NCBI RefSeq assembly: GCF_036634195.1
Contig: NZ_JAZIFY010000001.1
Coordinates: 124,001-188,000 of the forward strand
Length of the DNA: 64,000 bases
Source: Streptomyces sp. P9-A4
GTDB taxonomy: Bacteria; Actinomycetota; Actinomycetes; Streptomycetales; Streptomycetaceae
Direction of reading: 5' to 3'
Shown here: one piece after another, positions 29,123 to 39,286 of the stretch
Layout: each line of letters opens with the position of its first letter
Numbering within the stretch: the first letter of the stretch is position 1
Translations under genes and position numbers: made by a program
The notes under the pieces: generated by a model
The model's database searches: none
Told to the model about the DNA's origin: nothing
The model's input: only the letters and a program-made list of their open reading frames with translations

Positions 29123-29300
29123 CCAGACACCCGTTCGGCACTCATCCGGTCGCCGCCGCCGGTACCGCCCGTTAGCTTCGGATGCGGCGCCGGATCTCTC
29201 CTCCCCCGTCAGCGGGTGCCCGTCTCCACGGCACCCACAGCGGCTTCCTTACGCACGCTGGGGCCCGGGCAGCCAACGCCTCCTAGAACGGGACCTACGC

Positions 29301-30881
29301 ATGGCCGACGATCAGCACTACGACGTCATCGTCATCGGTACGGGAGCCGGCGGCGGCACGCTCGCCCACCGACTGGCCCCCACCGGCAGGCGGATCCTGA
29401 TCCTGGAGCGCGGCGACTACCTGCCGCGGGAGCGGGACAACTGGGACTCCACCGCCGTCTTCGTCAAGGGCAAGTACCGTGCCCCCGAGTTCTGGTACGA
29501 CAAGGACGGCAACGAGTTCCCCCCGGAAGTGAACTACTACGTCGGGGGGAACACCAAGTTCTACGGGGCGGCACTGTTCCGGCTCCGGCCCGAGGACTTC
29601 GGCGAGCTTCGCCACCACGACGGCATCTCACCGGCCTGGCCGATCCGCTACGAGGACCTGGAGCCGTACTACACGCAGGCCGAGCAGCTCTACCTGGTGC
29701 ACGGACGGCATGGCGAGGATCCCACCGAGGGCCCGGCCAGTGGCCCGTATCCGCACCCTCCGGTGGAGCACGAGCCGCGCATCCAGCAACTGAGCGACGA
29801 CCTGGAGAAGAAGGGCCTACACCCCTTCCACCTGCCCATCGGCGTGAACTTCACTCAGGACGAGAACGGCCGGGCCACCCATTCCAGTGTCTGCATCCGT
29901 TGCGACCGGGTCGACGGCTTCCCCTGCCTGATGGGCGCCAAGTCCGATGCACAGGTGATCTGCGTCGATCCGGCGCTGAAGCACGACAACGTCACGATGG
30001 TGACGGGCGCCAACGTGCGGCGCCTGGAAACCGACCCGACCGGACGCTCCGTCACCGGGGTCGTGGCCGAACTCGGGGACGGAACCACCCAGGGGTTCAG
30101 CGCCGACATCGTGGTGGTCGCCTGCGGGGCAGTCAACTCGGCCGCTCTCCTGCTCCGCTCGGCGAACGACAAGCACCCCGGTGGCCTGGCCAACAGCTCG
30201 GACGTGGTGGGACGCCACTACATGCGTCACAACAACCTGGCGCTGATGGCGGTGTCGAAGGAACCGAACCCCACCAGGTTCCAGAAGACCCTGGCGCTGC
30301 ACGACTGGTATCTGGGCGCGGACGACTGGGACTTCCCCCTCGGCGGCATCCAGATGCTGGGCAAGTCGGACGCCGACCAGATCCATGGCGAGGCGCCGCG
30401 CTGGGCCGGCGCGGTATCCCCGGACATGCCGTTCGAGGTGCTCGCGCATCATGCCGTGGACTTCTGGCTGTGCGGAGAGGATCTCCCGCTGCCCGAGAGC
30501 CGCGTCACCCTCGACGAGAACGGCGACATCCACCTCGCTCTCGACGAGAAGAACAACATCGCCGGGCTCAAGCGCCTCCAGCACAAGTTGCAGGGGATGC
30601 TTGGGCACCTGGGCATGCACGAGCACCATCTGCTGTCGCACAGCATCTATCTGCACAAGGGCATGCCCATCGGGGCCACCGCGCACCAGGCGGGCACGAT
30701 CCGGTTCGGCACCGACCCCAGCAACTCGGCCCTGGACGTCGACTGCAAGGCCCACGACCTCGACAACCTCTACGTCGTGGACACGAGCTTCTTCCCCAGT
30801 ATCGGCGCGGTGAACCCGTCCCTGACCGCGATCGCCAACGCCCTGCGGGTCGGCGACCACATCGCCGCGCGGCTGCGCTGA
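29301..30881 (+). CDS. GMC family FAD-dependent oxidoreductase
   Basis: A 526-residue protein. FAD-binding Rossmann motif VIGTGAGGGTLAHRLA at residues 10-25, then LERGDYLPRE; a second motif VVVACGAVNSAALLLRS; the C-terminal GMC block with active-site residues in MPIGATAHQAGTIRFG and the closing FFPSIGAVNPSLTAIANALR. GMC enzymes oxidise alcohol groups of sugars, choline or sterols. A four-Cys cluster region (SVCIRCDRVDGFPC) is characteristic of the subgroup that includes glucose-fructose type bacterial enzymes. Ends at a strong terminator. Confidence 0.92.
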   Translation: MADDQHYDVIVIGTGAGGGTLAHRLAPTGRRILILERGDYLPRERDNWDSTAVFVKGKYRAPEFWYDKDGNEFPPEVNYYVGGNTKFYGAALFRLRPEDFGELRHHDGISPAWPIRYEDLEPYYTQAEQLYLVHGRHGEDPTEGPASGPYPHPPVEHEPRIQQLSDDLEKKGLHPFHLPIGVNFTQDENGRATHSSVCIRCDRVDGFPCLMGAKSDAQVICVDPALKHDNVTMVTGANVRRLETDPTGRSVTGVVAELGDGTTQGFSADIVVVACGAVNSAALLLRSANDKHPGGLANSSDVVGRHYMRHNNLALMAVSKEPNPTRFQKTLALHDWYLGADDWDFPLGGIQMLGKSDADQIHGEAPRWAGAVSPDMPFEVLAHHAVDFWLCGEDLPLPESRVTLDENGDIHLALDEKNNIAGLKRLQHKLQGMLGHLGMHEHHLLSHSIYLHKGMPIGATAHQAGTIRFGTDPSNSALDVDCKAHDLDNLYVVDTSFFPSIGAVNPSLTAIANALRVGDHIAARLR

Positions 30882-30901
30882 AGGTTGCAACACGCGGCGA
30901 T

Positions 30902-30942
30902 GGAGCCGGCGGCGGGTGGCACGTCCACCCGCCGCCGGCTCC
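30902..30942. terminator. Two-way terminator between GMC oxidoreductase and cydB
   Basis: A perfect 18-bp stem, 30902-30919 paired with 30925-30942, core GCCGGCGGCGGGTGG, with a five-base loop CACGT. It lies 20 bases after the GMC stop and 26 bases past the end of cydB on the other strand, so it can serve both convergent transcripts. Confidence 0.9.
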
Positions 30943-30968
30943 GTCCTGTCCTGAACCGGACGGTTCCG

Positions 30969-32015
30969 CTACTGGTTGTCCCCGGGTGTTCCGGCGGCCC
31001 CGGTGTCCGCGTCGGTGAGCGGCTCCAGGTCACCGAGTGTGTCGAGCCGGTAGAGCAGCACCAGCGCCGGGCCGACGAGAACGATCGCGATGACCGTGAC
31101 GATCGCGAGCCAGCGCAGGGTGTGGGCGGCTCCGGCAGCCTCGGCCACCGTCAGCGAGGTGGGCAGCATGTAGGGCCGCTGTGCGAAGCCCCAGGCGCCG
31201 ACGGTCAGGGCGACGCTCGCCACCGACGTCCAGCGGGACCAGCTGTAGGACCGGCGCAGCAGAAGCAGCACAGTGGCCAGACCGCAGGCTGCGGCCAGGA
31301 TGATCAGCAGCAGGCCCAGGCCACCGGTGAGCCCCTCCCAGACGTGCCGGGCATCGTCGTGGGTGACGGGCAGGGCGATGAGCGCGAGGACGACGACCGC
31401 GGCGAAAGCGCACAGCGCCCGCAGGCGGAAGTAGTCGACGAGGTCATCGGCGTCGAACCGTCGAGCGTCGGAGCAGAGGAACACCGCCCCGAGGAAGGCG
31501 GTGGCGGCAATCGCCAGCAGGCCCGTGAGGACGGAGGTCGGGTTGGCCCAGGCGTCCGCGGAGGCGGTCGTCCCGACCGCAACCCGACCGGCGGCGATGC
31601 CGCCGAGCACCGCCCCGAGGAAGAAGGGCGTGAGCAGGGATGAGATGGCGAACGCTGCCCCGTAGATACGCCGTTGGGCAAGTCGCCGGGTCGGCTTGCG
31701 CAGGGCGAATCCGGCGCCGCGGAGCACCAGGCCGACGGCGGCCAGAGCGAGCGGCAGCCACATGGCCTCGAAGACGGCCTGGAACATCGTCGGGAACCCG
31801 GTCCACATGACGACGAAGACGAAGATCAACCAGACGTTGTTGACCTCCCAGACCGGCGCCATGGCGTGGTCGATCAGCCAGCGGGCCCGCTTGCCCCGCT
31901 CCGCTCCTCCGGCCAGGAGGTCCCAGAAGCCCGCGCCGTAGTCCGTACCCCCGGCACACGCGTAGGCGGCGATCGCGATCACCAGGACCCAGGCGATGAC
32001 CTCGGCCATCGTCAC
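30969..32015 (-). CDS. cydB: Cytochrome bd ubiquinol/menaquinol oxidase subunit II
   Basis: A 348-residue membrane protein with about eight hydrophobic helices. Family stretches: GTDYGAGFWDLLAGG near the N-terminus, APVWEVNNVWLIFVFVVMWTG, and GAWGFAQRPYMLPTSLT. With CydA it forms cytochrome bd, a high-affinity terminal oxidase that takes electrons from menaquinol to oxygen without pumping protons. The GTG start at 32015 overlaps the cydA stop (GTGA), so the two are translated together. Confidence 0.95.
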   Translation of the reverse strand: MTMAEVIAWVLVIAIAAYACAGGTDYGAGFWDLLAGGAERGKRARWLIDHAMAPVWEVNNVWLIFVFVVMWTGFPTMFQAVFEAMWLPLALAAVGLVLRGAGFALRKPTRRLAQRRIYGAAFAISSLLTPFFLGAVLGGIAAGRVAVGTTASADAWANPTSVLTGLLAIAATAFLGAVFLCSDARRFDADDLVDYFRLRALCAFAAVVVLALIALPVTHDDARHVWEGLTGGLGLLLIILAAACGLATVLLLLRRSYSWSRWTSVASVALTVGAWGFAQRPYMLPTSLTVAEAAGAAHTLRWLAIVTVIAIVLVGPALVLLYRLDTLGDLEPLTDADTGAAGTPGDNQ

Positions 32016-33493
32016 TCACCCCCGGGGTTACGGTCGGAGGTACCACCGGGCGCGCCGGCGGCGGCTGTGGGCTCGGGATCGCTTCTGGGTCCGTAGGGGG
32101 TGTCGGTCTCAGGGGGCAGTGCGGCGCGCGCGTCGGCCGAGCCCTCGTCGGCGATGCGCCAGCTCGTTCGCATTTTCAGGACGACCGCCAGAAACGCGCC
32201 GAAGACGGCCACGTACACGACGATGACGAGGCCGAGCATCGTCCACAGTGAACTGGCCTGGGTGTCGGTCACCGCCTCGGAGACCCGCATCTGGTTGTAG
32301 ACGATCCAGGGCTGGCGGCCCACTTCCGTCGTGATCCAGCCGCACTCCACGGTGAGCAGGCATGCGGCTCCGGCGAGGGCGGCGCAGCGGAAGAACCAGC
32401 GGCTGCGGGGAAGTTCGCGGTGTCGCAGCCAGCACCATCCGTACCACAGCACGAGCAGGATCAGCAGGCTGCCGATGGTGACCATGATGTCGAAGGCCCA
32501 GTGGGCGATGGTGGCCTGGACGGCGGTGGGCCGATCGGACGCCGGCACCGAAGTCAGCCCGGTCACCTGGGTGCTCGGCTTGAAGCCGGCGAGGATCGAG
32601 TCCAGTTGGGGAATCTTGAGTCCACCGGAGATCGTCCCGTCGCTGTTCAGCCGTCCGAACATGTACTCCGGCACATGGGTGTCGGTCTTCCAGACGATCT
32701 CCATGGCTGCGAACTTGATCGGTTGCTTGTGGAAGACGGCGCGAGCGGCGGAGTCACCGATCACGAACTGAACCGGGGTGAGGATCGCGGCAACGGTGAA
32801 CGGCAGCGTGAAGCCGAGCCGGTGGTACCGGTCACGGCGCCCACGCAGCCAACCGACCGCGTACACCCCGGCCACCACGAATCCGGCAGTCATGAACATC
32901 GCGACCACGAAGTGCCAGTACTCCGGGCCGAACATCGGTGTGAAAATCGCCTTCCGCACGTCGACGTCGACGGGATTGCCCTGGGCGTCGAGGCTGAACC
33001 CCTGCGGCGTGTTCATCCACGAGTTGGCGGCGATGATGCCGAACGCCCCCATCAAGGCGGCCAGCGGCAGCGGTACTCCCAGCCAGAAGTGCGTCCAGGG
33101 CTTCAGACGGCGCCATCCGTAGAGGTAGATCGCGATCAGCACGGCTTCGAGGAAGAAGGCCCAGGCCTCGACGCCGAAACCGAGTCCGAAGACGTCACCC
33201 CAGCGCCCCATCATGCCGGGCCACAGCAGTCCGAGCTCGAACGACAACACCGTGCCGGTGACGACGCCGATGGCGAATTGAACGGCCATCACCGCCGACC
33301 AGCGCCGGGCGAGCTTGAGGGCGACGGGGTCGTTGCGGCGCAGCCCCCGGTGATGCATCAACAACGTGATGAACGGCAGCGCCACTCCGAAGGGGACCAG
33401 CAGGATGTGCATGCCCAGAGTGAAGGCCATCAGCTGACGAGCCGGCAGGAGTTGGGGCGGGGCGTCCGCCAGAAGGGCCAATGTGCTGAGCAT
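32012..33493 (-). CDS. cydA: Cytochrome bd oxidase subunit I
   Basis: A 493-residue membrane protein from ATG 33493 (MLSTLALLADAPPQ); upstream codons to 33568 are open but lack family match. Heme ligands and quinol loop are recognisable: FTLGMHILLVPFG with the b595 His, WSAVMAVQFAIGVVTGTVLSFELG, EAWAFFLEA, GFVVAGVYAVGWLRG, and the Q-loop region between helices VI and VII (KQPIKFAAMEIVWKTDTHVPEY). GRQPWIVYNQMR is the conserved C-terminal block. It is the catalytic part of the low-oxygen terminal oxidase. Confidence 0.95.
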   Translation of the reverse strand: MLSTLALLADAPPQLLPARQLMAFTLGMHILLVPFGVALPFITLLMHHRGLRRNDPVALKLARRWSAVMAVQFAIGVVTGTVLSFELGLLWPGMMGRWGDVFGLGFGVEAWAFFLEAVLIAIYLYGWRRLKPWTHFWLGVPLPLAALMGAFGIIAANSWMNTPQGFSLDAQGNPVDVDVRKAIFTPMFGPEYWHFVVAMFMTAGFVVAGVYAVGWLRGRRDRYHRLGFTLPFTVAAILTPVQFVIGDSAARAVFHKQPIKFAAMEIVWKTDTHVPEYMFGRLNSDGTISGGLKIPQLDSILAGFKPSTQVTGLTSVPASDRPTAVQATIAHWAFDIMVTIGSLLILLVLWYGWCWLRHRELPRSRWFFRCAALAGAACLLTVECGWITTEVGRQPWIVYNQMRVSEAVTDTQASSLWTMLGLVIVVYVAVFGAFLAVVLKMRTSWRIADEGSADARAALPPETDTPYGPRSDPEPTAAAGAPGGTSDRNPGGE

Positions 33494-33574
33494 GTGCGCC
33501 TCGATGGTCTGCCCCGCGGGGCGCGGGGGCTGAGGAACGACGGGGGGCGAAAGAGGGCAGCGTGGCACCGTGGT

Positions 33575-34916
33575 TCACGGAGGCGGCGGGGGTGTCTTCT
33601 GCCCGAACCCCGGGCCGGCCGGTGCGTGGGCGTCGGACATCGTGAAGGCCCGCTCCCGTCGCGAGCTGGTGGCGAAGGCGACAAACCAGCTGAGCACCGC
33701 TCCCAGCCTGCTCCGGAATCCGGTGAGGAAGGCCAGATCGGATGAAGAGCCAGGCCAGCCAGCCGATCCCGCCCGAAAGGTGCAGCGGGCCGGCCTTGAC
33801 GACGGCCCGGCCGCGCGAGATGTAGGCGGCGCTGCCGAGGTCCCGGTACTCGAAGGGCTTCGGCTGTTTCGTCCTGCCCTCCACCGCGTGGCGCACGACC
33901 CTGCCCGCGTATGCGCCCGACTGCATGGCGACCTCGGCCAGGCCCGGCAGCCGGTTCAGGCTCGTCACGTCGCCCGTGACGCGGATCTCCGGATGACCGG
34001 GGAGGGTGAGGTCGGGTTCGACGGCGATGCGTCCGGCCCGGTCCTGGGTAGCGCCGGTTGCCCGGGCCGGCGCGGCCGCGAGGGGCGGTGCCTCGACGCC
34101 CGCTGTCCACAGCACGGTGCGTGCCTCGAACCGGGTCGTCGCGCCGTCATGGTCTTGTACCGTCAGGCCATGGGCGTCGATGTCGGTGACCATCGTGCCC
34201 AGAAGAAGCTCCACACCGAGGCTTTTCAGGGTTCGGGCCGCACAGTGGGCCAGTGGGGGGCCGCACGCGCCCAGCACCGCGTCGGATCCCTCGAAGAGCA
34301 GCACCCGGGCCTGGGCTGAATCAATCTTCTGGAACTGCCGGTCGAGCGTGTGGCCGGCGATCTCCCGGATCTGTCCCGCGAGTTCGACACCGGTCGCCCC
34401 GCCGCCGACGAGCGCGAAGGTGAGCCACTGCTGCCGTTCCCGGTCGTCTGCGGCCGTTTCGGCCATCTCGAAGGCCCGGTAGATCCGTCGGCGGATGTCC
34501 AGCGCGTCGTTCAGGGTCTTCATGCCGGGGGCGTGCGCGGCGAAGTCGTCGTGCCCGAAGTGGGACTGACGCATGCCGACCGCGACGATCAGATCGTCGT
34601 AGGGAAGTTGAAGAACTCCGCCCTCAAGTCGCCGGGGGTGGACCATCCGGGCTTTGACGTCCACGTCTGTGGCTTCTGCGAGCAGGCAGCTCACGTTGTG
34701 GTGGCGTCGTAGGACCGCGCGGAGCGGTTGCGCGATCTGTCCCTCGGACAGAATTCCGGAGGCGCACTGGTAGAGCAGCGGTTGGAAGAGGTGGTGGGCG
34801 CGGCGGTCGACCACGGTTACCGCGACCGGTGATCGCCGCAGGGCACGGGCCGCGAACAGCCCGGCGAACCCCCCACCGAGAATCACCACCCGGCGGGGCG
34901 TGACGTGATCCTGCAT
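33575..34916 (-). pseudogene. ndh: Type II NADH dehydrogenase, frameshifted near the 3' end
   Basis: Reverse-strand gene beginning MQDHVTPRRVVILGGGFAGLFAARAL, a single-subunit NADH:quinone oxidoreductase. FAD motif VILGGGFAGLFAA, NADH motif FALVGGGATGVELAGQIRE and VTGDVTSL are intact. After GWLAWLFI the natural tail is read one base out of frame, as DLAFLTGFRSRLGAVLSW; one extra base in ATCCGATCTGGCC (33735-33742 on the plus strand) causes it. The frame as written reads through the stop at 33575-33577 into cydA, to 33195. The catalytic domains are intact but the membrane-anchoring tail is lost, unless this is a sequencing error. Confidence 0.8.
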
Positions 34917-34922
34917 CGGAGG

Positions 34923-35765
34923 TCAGCCTCCGGTGGCGAAGCCAGGGAAGAGCGTCATTCCGCCGTCGACGTAGAGCGTGCTGCCGACGACGTAGTCGAG
35001 CAGGTCGGATGCCATGGCCACGACGGCGTTGGCGATGTCGTCCGGGTCGCCCACGCGGCGGTACGGGATGAGGCGCAGCAGGTCGGCTTCGGCTTCGGGG
35101 GTGGACCATGCGTCACGGTTGATCGGTGTGCGGATGGCGCCGGGTGCGACCGCGTTGACCCTGATCCGCTTGGGGGCCAGCTCCTGGGCGAGGGTCTGCA
35201 TCATCATGCCCACACCACCCTTGGAGGAGGCGTAGTTCACATGCCCCGACCACGGGACGATCTGGTGGACAGAGCTCATACAGATGATCTTCCCGGCCGA
35301 CCGGGACACCTCCGGCACCACACCGCGCCGCACGAACTCCTTGGCGGCCTCCCTAGCGCAGAGGAACTGGCCGGTCAGGTTGACGTCGATGACCTTCTGC
35401 CACTGGGCGAGCGTCATCTCCGTCACCGGCGCGTCCCGCTGCAGGCCCGCGTTGGCCACCATGATGTCGATCGTGCCGAACTCCTCGACCATCCGCGCGA
35501 CCATGGCAACCACCTGGTCCTCGTCGGACACGTCGGCCTCGTGGGCGTAGGCGCGGACGCCGAAGTCCTTGATCTGCGCCACGACCTTCTCGGCCTCGTC
35601 CGCGCCAACGACGTAGTTCACCACGACGTCCGCTCCCGCGCGGCCCAAGGCAACGGCCGTCGCCAGGCCGATACCCGAGTTGGCGCCCGTCACCAGGGCC
35701 TTCTGGCCCCTGAGAAGCTGCGCGGACATCGCCCCGCGGTTCTCGTCGACACTTCCTGCCACCAC
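34923..35765 (-). CDS. SDR family oxidoreductase (glucose 1-dehydrogenase-like)
   Basis: A 280-residue short-chain dehydrogenase. The GTG at 35765 follows GAAGGAGAGATC; ATG 35729 is a shorter option. NAD(P) motif TGANSGIGLATA, NAG in MVANAGLQRDAP, catalytic Ser in CMSSVHQIVPW, and Y-x-x-x-K in NYASSKGG. The tail VDGGMTLFPGFATGG is typical of glucose 1-dehydrogenases. It lies immediately upstream of the NDH-2 gene in the same direction (six-base gap), so it may be first gene of an SDR-ndh-cydAB unit. Confidence 0.88.
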   Translation of the reverse strand: MVAGSVDENRGAMSAQLLRGQKALVTGANSGIGLATAVALGRAGADVVVNYVVGADEAEKVVAQIKDFGVRAYAHEADVSDEDQVVAMVARMVEEFGTIDIMVANAGLQRDAPVTEMTLAQWQKVIDVNLTGQFLCAREAAKEFVRRGVVPEVSRSAGKIICMSSVHQIVPWSGHVNYASSKGGVGMMMQTLAQELAPKRIRVNAVAPGAIRTPINRDAWSTPEAEADLLRLIPYRRVGDPDDIANAVVAMASDLLDYVVGSTLYVDGGMTLFPGFATGG

Positions 35766-36259
35766 GATCTCTCCTTCGGCGTTTCGGACGGCACGCCCGC
35801 CGGGGACGGGCGACGCGCATGAGGAAGGCCGGGGGTCGGTCGGCCCGCCGGAACGGGCGTAGGAGCCGTCGCATGCCGCACCCCGACGAAAGCACCCGGT
35901 GTCGCGGCGGGGCGGACCGGCGCGCCACGCACCCCTGTCTCGACCAGCCATGCCACTCGGTCGGGCTACGCCCGAACGTGCGGCACGTTCCGCAGCTTCT
36001 GGTTGCCCTGCGACGCGGTGGAGGTGCAAGGTCGTGATTGCGAGCATGCCTTCGTCAAGAACTGGGCGTGCTTCGTCGGGCTTCCGTCCGTCACCTGGCC
36101 TAACCGCTCGTCTGGACAGGCGAGCCCTCCGAGCACTGGAAGTCCACGCGGCGAGAAGCTGGAGCCCGTCGTGGTCTGGACGCCTGAGCCGAACAGGCCA
36201 GTTCCTCGAATCGTCCGCGAGGACCGCCTCTCCTCCAACCGACACACGTTCCTCACCCG
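35766..36259. other. Degenerate non-coding stretch beside an IS remnant
   Basis: About 490 bases upstream of the SDR gene and downstream of the IS1380 remnant. Open frames here have no family features. It probably holds the SDR promoter and further eroded transposon DNA. Confidence 0.5.
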
Positions 36260-37260
36260 AGGCTCGCGCCGCGGCAGGATGTGCGCGCCGCCGTGGACGG
36301 AGGCCTCCGGCCTCGGCATCCCGCCACGTCGACCAGGCTGGTCAGTTCGGCGGCTTCGGCCCCGTTGCGGACGGTGCCGTCCTGTTCGAGGGCGGGGTGC
36401 CGGACCTGGTCGGGAAGCTGCCGGATGGCTCGCCGGACCGACCCGGTGATGTGGCAGCCGACGGAGAAGGACGTGTGAGCGTCGCGTGAGCGCATGGCAC
36501 GGAGGTGAGCGAGGAAGGTTTTCGCGGATCCGGCGCTGTCGGCGCGCACCAGGTTCTCGGTGCCGTGGCGGTGGGCGTCGGGGATCTGGGCCATGGCCGC
36601 ATCCAGGACGGCGATGTGGTCGGTGGCGATGTTGACGCCGGCGTTGCCCGGTCGCAGCACCTCGGCCAGGGCTTCGCCGGTTCTGCCGAGGAGGCGCAGC
36701 GGTGGGCCATAGCCGAAGCCGCCCCTGTAGGTAGGGGCGGCCTGCTGCTTTTCGGGGTGGCAGGTGATCAAGGTGGCGTCGATGTCCAGGACCAGTCCGG
36801 GCAGGTCGCGCCCGCCGGAGCGGGCGGCGGGTATGCCCTGGTGTGTCTCGCCGGCTTGCAGCCAGGCCACCTCGCGGGCGGTGGTGGGGCCCGGCGCACG
36901 GCGCAAAGCGTGGCCACATCGATGTCGGCCAGCAGCCGCCAGGCGGTGGGTGAACGCGACCGGGCGCATGTCGGGCTGGTCGCGCAGCAGCGCCAGGTCG
37001 GCGACCGCATCACCGCCGTCGGCAAGCATCACCGCCAAGTCTGCGGCGACCCAGCCCGGGTTCGTGTCCGGTGCCGCGCGGCCGCAGCCTGCGCAGAACG
37101 TCACCGAAGGCACTGGTCAGCCCCGTGGCATCGGCCAGATCGGCCAGCAGACGAGACCCTGCATCGGATACCACCCCGTGCCCGTCGGCGGAGACAAGGA
37201 ACCGGGGACGTAACCCGGTAGTGTGCACGCAGCAGGTGCTTTCCCGCTGGGCTGAGGCCT
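36260..37260 (-). pseudogene. IS1380-family transposase, multiply frameshifted and truncated
   Basis: The transposase can be followed across three reverse-strand frames: VVSDAGSRLLADLADATGL, then VAADLAVMLADGGDAVADLA, then TAWRLLADIDVATL, and then a longer piece with AREVAWLQAGETHQGIP, LVLDIDATLITCHPEKQQAAPTYR (DDE first Asp region), RADSAGSAKTFLAH and VRRAIRQLPDQVRHPALEQDG. The last third, with the final catalytic residue, is missing. At least three frame changes make it inactive. No terminal inverted repeats were identified. Confidence 0.85.
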
Positions 37261-37921
37261 TCCACAAGCCTCGTCTTCCCAGTACAGAAGGCACTTTCGC
37301 GTTCCCCGGCCATGACGTCACGCAACCGCACGTGGGACAAGCTGGCTAACGCTTCGTGCTGGAGGGCTCGCCGAGAGCGGCGCGCACCCAATCGTGAGCA
37401 CTACCGGGATCCAGAGCGGCGAGAAACCCTGTGAGTGAGCCGTCCCAGCCGTGCCTGGCACGGTCGGCTGCTACTGCTGCGACGTCCATCTGCCGCATGT
37501 CCGGGTCCGTGCAACGAACCAACGCGATAGCCGCATGCGGGCCGGCTTCCACGAGGATCCCGGGGACCCGCTGCGTATCCGACCCGACGTGCCTTGACGC
37601 ACTTCAATGGCGTGGGCCTCGCCTTTTGCCCCTTTCCGCATCGAGATCAGTCCCATCAGCCCGACCGTCCAGGCGAGGGAAAAGGAGATCAGCGAGTACG
37701 CGATGCCATCGGCCGTCAGCACGCGAGACTGTGTCAGTTTCAGTGACCTGTCGGTGGCCTCCTGCTCCATACCAACACGCACCGAGCGATGGCGCAGCCG
37801 TAAAGTTGCAGCAACAGTATTGCCCCCATTGAACCCGCTTAGACCTTTGACCTGCATTGATGGCCAACTCGCGCTGAAGACGCCCTGAGCGAGCGGGGGT
37901 GCGACAGGGGGCGGTGGTGTG
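37261..37921. other. Unassigned region downstream of gadB
   Basis: About 660 bases with no recognisable intact gene. Reverse-strand fragments look coding-like: one with a hydrophobic helix (IAYSLISFSLAWTVGLMGLI) near 37650-37700, and one ending at 37346 with DPDMRQMDVAAVAADRARHGWD. Neither has a family that I can name; they are probably remnants. Confidence 0.4.
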
Positions 37922-39286
37922 TCAGTAGCCGGTACCGCGCTTGACCTGGGCCCGCTCGATCCCATGAGTCGCACCCTTGCCGTCCAAAGTGCGACAGGCG
38001 TCGAGAATGTCATGGCTCAGGCGGTCAATCTGCTCGCGGCTCAGGGTCTCCTTGACCAGGGCACGCATGATCTTCACGCGCTCCGCGTTGGGCGGAAGGG
38101 TGTACGCCGGTACCATCCAGCCGCGCTCGGCCGAGAGCTGCCAGGCAACGTCGGACTCGTCGTAGGCATGCTTGCCAGCGAGGCGGAAAGCGACCAACGG
38201 CAACTGCTCAAGGTCGCCGCCGATCACTTCGAAACGGCCGCTGCTACGCAGGTTGTCCGCCAATACATGGGCGTTGTCCTGCATCACCTTCATGACGTAG
38301 GTGTAGCCCTGTCGACCGAGACGCACGAAGTTGTAGTACTGCGCGAGCACCATCGACGCACCGGTGGAAAAGTTCAGCGTGAACGTCGCGTCGGTCTTGC
38401 CCAAATAGTTCTCGTAGAACACGAGGTTCTTGGCCAGGTCGGACTCCTCACGGAAGACCAGCCAGCCGATGCCGGGGTAGACCAGTCCGTACTTGTGTCC
38501 CGAGACATTGATCGAACGAACCTGCTCGAGCCGGAAGTCCCATTTCGAGTCCGGGTAGAGGAAGGGCCACACGAATGCGCCGCTGGCACCGTCGACGTGG
38601 ATCGGGATGTCGAGGTCCCGCTCTTTACGGACGTCTCGCAGGAGTTTGTCGATCCCGACGACGTCGTCCTTGTGCCCGGTGAATGTGGTGCCGAGGACGG
38701 CGACGACGCCGATCGTGTTCTCGTCGAGATGGGGCTCCACGTCCTCCGGGCCGATCGTGTACTTGCCCTCCGCAAGCGGCACGATCCGCGGCTCGACGTC
38801 GAAGTAGCGGCAGAACTTCTCCCACACGACGTGGACGTCACCGCCGAAAATCAGGTTGGGCCGATCGATCGACAGCTTGGCCGCCTGACGGCGCTCGCGC
38901 CACTTCCACTTCAGCGACAGCGCGCCAAGCATGATCGCCTCGGACGAGCCCTGGGTCCGACATCCGGTCGTCCTGCCGGGGGCATGGAAGAGGTCGGCGA
39001 GCATGCGCACGCAACGCTGCTCGATCTCGGCGGAAATGGGGTACTCCGCGTGGTCAATAAAATTGCGGTGGAGGTTCTCGGCAATGAGCCGTTGCGCCTC
39101 AGGCTCCATCCAAGTAGTGACAAAGGTAGCCAAGTTGCGTTGCGGGTCGCCCTCCATGGCGAGATCCACATCCACAAGCCTCATTGCGTCCGTCGCGGTC
39201 ATGCCTTCCTCGGGGAAAGTCTCCGAGGGGGCAGGCTCGGTCAAGAATCGATTACCGAACAGGGCCGCATCGTCGCGCTTAGTCAT
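37922..39286 (-). CDS. gadB: Glutamate decarboxylase
   Basis: A 454-residue PLP enzyme from ATG 39286 (MTKRDDAALFGNRF), close to the 466 residues of E. coli GadB. Signatures: GCRTQGSSEAIMLGALSLKW, HVDGASGAFVWPFL with the PLP-contacting Asp, and SGHKYGLVYPGIGW with the PLP-binding Lys. The reaction converts glutamate to GABA, consuming a proton, and serves acid resistance or GABA synthesis. No GABA antiporter follows; remnants follow instead. The IS5-like element inserted about 180 bp upstream of its start may have changed its promoter. Confidence 0.95.
   Translation of the reverse strand: MTKRDDAALFGNRFLTEPAPSETFPEEGMTATDAMRLVDVDLAMEGDPQRNLATFVTTWMEPEAQRLIAENLHRNFIDHAEYPISAEIEQRCVRMLADLFHAPGRTTGCRTQGSSEAIMLGALSLKWKWRERRQAAKLSIDRPNLIFGGDVHVVWEKFCRYFDVEPRIVPLAEGKYTIGPEDVEPHLDENTIGVVAVLGTTFTGHKDDVVGIDKLLRDVRKERDLDIPIHVDGASGAFVWPFLYPDSKWDFRLEQVRSINVSGHKYGLVYPGIGWLVFREESDLAKNLVFYENYLGKTDATFTLNFSTGASMVLAQYYNFVRLGRQGYTYVMKVMQDNAHVLADNLRSSGRFEVIGGDLEQLPLVAFRLAGKHAYDESDVAWQLSAERGWMVPAYTLPPNAERVKIMRALVKETLSREQIDRLSHDILDACRTLDGKGATHGIERAQVKRGTGY

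Noticed and set aside
32420..33745. 441-codon plus-strand frame across cydA
   Set aside because: Antisense of cydA.
36000..36250. Possible continuation of the IS1380 transposase C-terminus
   Set aside because: I could not match any of the three frames to the family's C-terminal third.
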